NCBI GenBank assembly: GCA_022839995.1
Contig: JALHIN010000001.1
Location: 52,685-116,684 of the forward strand
Direction: 5' to 3'
Length of the DNA stretch: 64,000 nt
Source of the DNA: 79-D21 sp022839995
Lineage (GTDB): Bacteria; Synergistota; Synergistia; Synergistales; 79-D21
In this document: positions 60,601-64,000 of the stretch, piece after piece
Position numbering within the stretch: the stretch's first letter is position 1
How the letters are laid out: every line of letters starts with the position of its first letter
Notes under the pieces: model-generated
What the model saw: the letters and a program-made list of their open reading frames with translations, nothing else
What the model was told of the DNA's origin: nothing
The model's database searches: none
Program-made: the position numbers and the translations under genes

Positions 60601-60606
60601 TATAAT
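60601..60606 (+). promoter_or_regulatory. -10 box upstream of acpS
   Basis: Consensus TATAAT at 60601-60606 after the tRNA-Val terminator; the -35 region is poor (TTTTCC at 60578-60583). It is the probable start of the acpS-nnr-tsaE-tsaB unit. Confidence 0.45.
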
Positions 60607-60638
60607 CGCCAAGAAGCCGGAACGTCCAGGAGGCCCCC

Positions 60639-61019
60639 GTGATTTTTGGAGTCGGTGTCGACCTATGCAGTGTTTCCAGGATTGCAAGGGCAATCGCCAA
60701 CCGGAGGTTCATCGAGAGGGTTTTTTCCTCTGAAGAAAGGGCCTACGCTGAGGCCAGCGGGAATCCCGCGCTGCACTATTCCTCGTCCTTCGCGGCCAAG
60801 GAAGCTTTCGCGAAGGCCGGTGGATGGGGGCTGGCCCGAACCGGAATGTCCTCCGTTTGGGTTTCCAGGGGAAACGGGCGGCCTGAACTGCTTCTTTCCG
60901 GCCAGGCAAAGGAACTGCTCCCGAACCGCCCTTACCGGATCCATCTAAGCCTTTCACACGATGGCGACATGGCGGTCGCCGTGGTTATCCTGGAGGTTTT
61001 CGATGATCCCCTTTTATGA
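60639..61019 (+). CDS. acpS: Holo-ACP synthase
   Basis: Transfers 4'-phosphopantetheine from CoA to apo-ACP. The 126-residue product has GVGVDLCSVSRI with the metal-binding Asp, ERVFSSEERAYAEA, and the signature FAAKEAFAKAGG (about 49-60), plus SLSHDGDMAVAVVI. The start is GTG 60639 after CCAGGAGG. It overlaps nnr by 17 bases. The acpS-nnr pairing is widespread. It completes the ACP pathway at 17.2 kb. Confidence 0.95.
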   Translation: MIFGVGVDLCSVSRIARAIANRRFIERVFSSEERAYAEASGNPALHYSSSFAAKEAFAKAGGWGLARTGMSSVWVSRGNGRPELLLSGQAKELLPNRPYRIHLSLSHDGDMAVAVVILEVFDDPLL

Positions 61020-62568
61020 TGCGGCCGCGATCCGCGAAGCAGACCGCCTTGCGGCGGAACGATTCGGCTTTTCCCCGGCCTTGCTCATGGAAAACGCCGG
61101 CAGGGGGGCTGCCGAAGCCCTTCTCCGACTGTACGGCAGGAGAAATTGGACGATCCTTTGTGGGCCCGGGAACAACGGGGGGGATGGATTCGTAGCGGCC
61201 CGTCACCTGGCGTTGGCGGGTTGCGGGGTAGAGGTCTTCCTCTCGGAAGAGCGCAGCAGGCTCCGAAGCTTACCCGCCGCAAACCTCAGCCTGCTGGAGG
61301 CGATGGGGTGCTCCGTCTTCCAGGTCGGGGAACTGGACGACTGCTTTCTTGCGGACCGTTTCGAAAAATCAGGAGGCATTCTCGATGCCCTTCTCGGGAC
61401 CGGTGCCAGAGGGGCTCTACGCGGTGAAACGCCCAGGCTCCTGCGGTTCTTGCCGGAGAAGGGCCCGGTCAAAGTTTCCCTGGATGTCCCGACAGGGGTG
61501 GATGCCTCGGACGGCACTGTTGATTCCCAGGCATTCCGGGCAGACCTGACGCTCACGTTCCTGGCGCCGAAAAACGGGCTTAGGATCATGCCCGGGGCAG
61601 CCTACGCAGGAAAGCTCGGGATCATCGACCTGGGGATCGAAAAGAACCTTCTCCTTTCATCCCCTTCGATCGAAGGCTACGGAATCGAGGACGCAGCGGG
61701 AGACTGGCCTCCGGTTTCCTTTGGAGAACACAAGGGGAAAAAGGGAACCGTCCTGATCCTCGGTGGATCCTCAACCTACAGGGGGGCGCCGGTCCTTGCC
61801 GCACGGGCGGCGTTGCGGGCAGGGGCAGGCCTGGTCGTCCTGATCGTCCCCGAATGCATTGCGAAATCCGCCTCCATGTCGCTGCCTGAAACGATTGTGC
61901 TGTCTGCCTCGAAAGAGGATGAAGGCGGCGTCGACTTCGAATCGGCGGTCGGACTGCTCTCGGAATGGTCGGAGAGAGCCGACGCGCTGGTTTTCGGCCC
62001 CGGTGCCGGTCGGGTTGCCTCCACCCGATTGCTCATGGAATGGATTGCAGCCTCCTGGCGGAAGCCCCTCCTTCTCGACGCCGACTCCCTCTTTTTTCTT
62101 GCGGGAAAAGTTTCCACCTCTCGTTCTCTCATCACACCCCACGAGGGAGAAGCGGCGCGTCTGCTGGGAGAAACATCCACCACCGTCGCTGCGCGCCGCC
62201 TTGAAAGCGCGTGCAGCCTCGCTCGTCGTTTCGGGACCGTTCTGTTGAAAGGTCCCTATTCGATCTGTTGCGACGGGAACCGAACCGGATTTGCACTCGA
62301 ATCTTCCCCCGCGCTGGCGGTGCCTGGTTCCGGCGATGTCTTGTCCGGAATCGCCGGAACCCTCCTGGCGAAGGGGCTTTCTCCTTGGCGGGCCGGACTG
62401 GCTGCTGCCTGGACGCACGCGAGGGCCGGAAGCATCCTGAGCTCCGACCGCCGAACGGAAGCCGGTTTCCTTGCGAGTGAAATCGCCGACGCTCTGCAGG
62501 CGGTTCTCGGGGAACTTTCTTCCTTCTCCAAGGACCAGGGATCCGACTTCGATGCAAACCTCCTCTAG
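61003..62568 (+). CDS. nnr: Bifunctional NAD(P)HX epimerase/dehydratase
   Basis: Repairs hydrated NADH and NADPH. The 521-residue product fuses the N-terminal epimerase (LLMENAGRGAAEALL, CGPGNNGGDGFVAARHLA, LDVPTGVDASDG, about 1-215) to the C-terminal ADP/ATP-dependent dehydratase of ribokinase type (KKGTVLILGGSSTYRGAP, AADALVFGPGAGR, LLLDADSLFFLAG, LITPHEGEAARLLG, VPGSGDVLSGIAGTLL). ATG 61003 is supported by MIPFYDAAAIREAD; the upstream in-frame extension lies in acpS. It overlaps tsaE by 17 bases. Confidence 0.95.
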   Translation: MIPFYDAAAIREADRLAAERFGFSPALLMENAGRGAAEALLRLYGRRNWTILCGPGNNGGDGFVAARHLALAGCGVEVFLSEERSRLRSLPAANLSLLEAMGCSVFQVGELDDCFLADRFEKSGGILDALLGTGARGALRGETPRLLRFLPEKGPVKVSLDVPTGVDASDGTVDSQAFRADLTLTFLAPKNGLRIMPGAAYAGKLGIIDLGIEKNLLLSSPSIEGYGIEDAAGDWPPVSFGEHKGKKGTVLILGGSSTYRGAPVLAARAALRAGAGLVVLIVPECIAKSASMSLPETIVLSASKEDEGGVDFESAVGLLSEWSERADALVFGPGAGRVASTRLLMEWIAASWRKPLLLDADSLFFLAGKVSTSRSLITPHEGEAARLLGETSTTVAARRLESACSLARRFGTVLLKGPYSICCDGNRTGFALESSPALAVPGSGDVLSGIAGTLLAKGLSPWRAGLAAAWTHARAGSILSSDRRTEAGFLASEIADALQAVLGELSSFSKDQGSDFDANLL

Positions 62569-63064
62569 CCCGGGTTTTCACCTTGATTTCCTTTCGAGGA
62601 GCGAAGCGGAAACGTACCGTTTCGGGAATCTTCTTGCGCACTACGTCTTCCCTGGCCTCCTGATCCTTTTTTCCGGAGACCTTGGTGCAGGGAAAACCGT
62701 TCTCATCCGGGGGATTGCCGAAACCCTCTCCGCGGAAAACGTCCGGAGCCCTTCATTCACTCTCGTCAACGAATATCCAGGGGTCATCCCGGTAACGCAT
62801 GCGGACCTCTACCGTCTTTCCCAGGGTGACCACCCGTTCCTGGAACTGGAAGAGGCCCTGGAGGAAGGGCGCCTCGTCATGGTGGAGTGGGCGGAGAACT
62901 GGGCCCATCCCCCTCTCGAAGAAGCCTGGGTTTGCCGGATCGAGCTTTCCGAAGCTCCGGATTCGGAAGGATACCGCAGGATCGTGATTTTTCCCTACGG
63001 TGCCAAAGCCTCGCTTGCCCTTCAGAAAGCCGCCGGTTCAATATCGGAGAGAGAGGGGGGGTGA
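62552..63064 (+). CDS. tsaE: tRNA threonylcarbamoyladenosine ATPase TsaE
   Basis: P-loop ATPase needed for t6A37 synthesis in tRNA with TsaB, TsaC and TsaD. The 170-residue product has SRSEAETYRFGNLLA, Walker A FSGDLGAGKTVLIRG (about 47-61), SPSFTLVNEY, HADLYRL and VEWAENW. ATG 62552 lies inside nnr; the longer frame to 62471 overlaps more of nnr and is less likely. The stop overlaps the tsaB GTG. Confidence 0.94.
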   Translation: MQTSSSPGFHLDFLSRSEAETYRFGNLLAHYVFPGLLILFSGDLGAGKTVLIRGIAETLSAENVRSPSFTLVNEYPGVIPVTHADLYRLSQGDHPFLELEEALEEGRLVMVEWAENWAHPPLEEAWVCRIELSEAPDSEGYRRIVIFPYGAKASLALQKAAGSISEREGG

Positions 63065-63735
63065 ACCGATTGACGATTAATTTAGGCATCACCTGTTCCA
63101 CCGGGTGGACCTCGATTGGCCTTTCCGAATCCGGTACAGTCTTGGCGGAAATGAACCTGAACATCGGCCGGAAGCAATCGTCCGAATTGCCGAAAGCCGT
63201 CGGAGAGGTCCTCCGGCTTTCCTCCAAGGGGCTCGACCAGGTTGATCTCCTTGTCCTGACGAACGGCCCCGGTTCCTTCACGGGAGTACGGGTCGGGTTG
63301 AGCTACACGCTTGCCCTGGCTGCAGCCCGTGGTTATCCCGTCGTTCCGGTGAACACGCTGGAACTGATGGCCCACCAGGCTGCCCTTTTCTTCCGCGGGC
63401 CGATCCTGGTTCCCATCCTCAAAGCCAAAAGAGGACATTACTATGCCGCCGCGTACCGATTCAATCCTGACGGGAACGAACTATCCACTCTCTGGGAACC
63501 GGGCTTCTATGCCTTCGGCCAATTGACCGAACGCCTCGCTTCCTGGGATCAAAACGTTATTTTAATACCTGACAATGCTAAGCCGTTCCTTTCTTTTTCA
63601 AGCTCGAACCTCGTTTATGAAGGTTTTATACCTTCCGGAGGGCGGCTTGCGCTCCTCGGTGACCTTTATTTCAAAAGGGCAATCCCCTTCGACGCGGTCC
63701 ATGGAATCTATCTCCGTCCTCCAGATATTGGATAA
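63061..63735 (+). CDS. tsaB: tRNA threonylcarbamoyladenosine protein TsaB
   Basis: Scaffold ASKHA-fold partner of TsaD for t6A synthesis. The 224-residue product has LGITCSTGWTSIGL, TNGPGSFTGVRVGLSYTLALAAA (NGPGSFTGVRVGLSYTLA), and PVNTLELMAHQ, then ILKAKRGHYYAAAYR (usually DARRxxVY). The start is GTG 63061 in a GTGA overlap with tsaE; TTG 63070 is also possible. The tsaE-tsaB pair is common. tsaD and tsaC are not in the window. Confidence 0.88.
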   Translation: MNRLTINLGITCSTGWTSIGLSESGTVLAEMNLNIGRKQSSELPKAVGEVLRLSSKGLDQVDLLVLTNGPGSFTGVRVGLSYTLALAAARGYPVVPVNTLELMAHQAALFFRGPILVPILKAKRGHYYAAAYRFNPDGNELSTLWEPGFYAFGQLTERLASWDQNVILIPDNAKPFLSFSSSNLVYEGFIPSGGRLALLGDLYFKRAIPFDAVHGIYLRPPDIG

Positions 63736-63743
63736 ATACTCCC

Positions 63744-63795
63744 TTGCGATTCGCTCATGAAGATGCTATATATGCTTGAGGTGTATTCTGTACAC
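63744..63795 (+). promoter_or_regulatory. Promoter and inverted repeat upstream of the last gene
   Basis: TTGCGA (63744-63749) and TATATA (63767-63772) are 17 bases apart. Just downstream, GTGTA (63781-63785) and TACAC (63791-63795) form an inverted repeat, possibly an operator. A run of nine T near 63866 precedes the ribosome-binding site. The 63736-63901 gap contains no gene that I can support. Confidence 0.45.
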
Positions 63796-63901
63796 ACGTT
63801 TAAAATTTTGGTTAACTGTAAACTCCTCAGAAGGGAGGGATCATTCGAAGTTTTCTTCCGGCTTTTTTTTTCCAGACCTGCTAGGGAGGTGTGGTGAGGA
63901 A

Positions 63902-64000
63902 ATGGACCTGATCAAGGAACATCCCATCCTGGAATTCCAGCATGGGAAGAAGGTGAAGTTTTTCTTCGACGGGAAGGCGATGGAGGGGTACGAGGGCGAG
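63902..64000 (+). CDS. Probable 2Fe-2S-binding protein, N-terminus only
   Basis: Thirty-three residues beginning MDLIKEHPILEFQHGKKVKF and FFDGKAMEGYEGE before the window ends. This resembles the start of ferredoxin-like 2Fe-2S proteins associated with sarcosine-oxidase or HcnA-type dehydrogenases, where VxFxxDGxxxxGxEGE precedes the Cys cluster. The Cys motif itself is beyond the edge, so the call rests on a short similarity remembered from the family. ATG 63902 follows GAGGAA. Confidence 0.45.
   Translation, partial: MDLIKEHPILEFQHGKKVKFFFDGKAMEGYEGE

Overview
The window is a gene-dense, moderately GC-rich bacterial chromosome segment made almost entirely of core housekeeping genes. I see no insertion sequence, prophage, CRISPR array, toxin system or other clear mobile or accessory block. 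A diderm, probably anaerobic bacterium is suggested by an Mla-type lipid-transport operon (mlaE-mlaF-mlaD), a FabK-type enoyl reductase with FapR control, a two-subunit PyrK/PyrD dihydroorotate dehydrogenase, a SpoIVB-like S55 peptidase without other sporulation genes, HypF, and PyrR attenuation. From memory this combination and gene order look most like Synergistota. That taxonomic call is inference and was not checked against a database. All five tRNAs seen carry an encoded CCA end. TTG and GTG starts are common, and ftsY appears to start with CTG.

Layout. 1-5.0 kb: gmk(partial)-rpoZ-coaBC-priA-der. 5.0-9.8 kb: hup alone; convergent rsmA and tRNA-Pro on the minus strand; trmB-rsmD-coaD on plus; tmcAL on minus. 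9.8-19.5 kb: ackA-yceD-rpmF ending in a strong terminator, then the fatty-acid cluster fapR-plsX-fabH-fabK-fabD-fabG-acpP-fabF followed by rnc. 19.5-26.3 kb: the pyrimidine operon pyrR-pyrB-pyrC-pyrK-pyrD-pyrF-pyrE plus a secreted substrate-binding-like protein, preceded by a PyrR-binding RNA, a transcription terminator and an overlapping short leader ORF. 26.3-39.3 kb: birA (minus), then a long plus-strand run prfB (programmed +1 frameshift)-S55 peptidase-mlaE-mlaF-mlaD-tmk-holB-ricT-ftsY-purB-glpX. 39.3-49 kb: csp; hypF (minus) divergent from a calcium-type P-type ATPase; a Lon-like protease, nth, and a DUF362/ferredoxin protein. 49-54.8 kb: yerC and hisC (minus); tRNA-Leu, tRNA-fMet, tRNA-Met; tilS-hpt-ftsH. 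54.9-64 kb: uvrB-uvrA-rlmB, tRNA-Val, acpS-nnr-tsaE-tsaB, and the start of a probable 2Fe-2S protein.

How the genes work together. fapR to fabF gives phospholipid and fatty-acid initiation and elongation, with FapR the likely feedback sensor through an operator over its own start. The pyr operon carries five of the six steps to UMP (carAB is not here). prfB, trmB, rsmA, rsmD, tilS, rlmB, tsaB/E and tmcAL serve translation and RNA modification. uvrA/uvrB/nth serve repair. ftsY, ftsH and the Lon-like protease serve membrane targeting and proteolysis. Genes are tightly packed, often with ATGA-type overlaps. The longest stretch without a gene is about 165 bases, so no large non-coding region is left unexplained.

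The most noteworthy points are the pyr leader (PyrR site, leader ORF and terminator combined), a PriA homologue without the helicase motifs, the CTG start of ftsY, the prfB recoding site, a 77-base uvrB/uvrA overlap, and an MCE protein with a long strand-rich tail encoded beside a secreted S55 peptidase. I did not find a clearly new multi-gene system.
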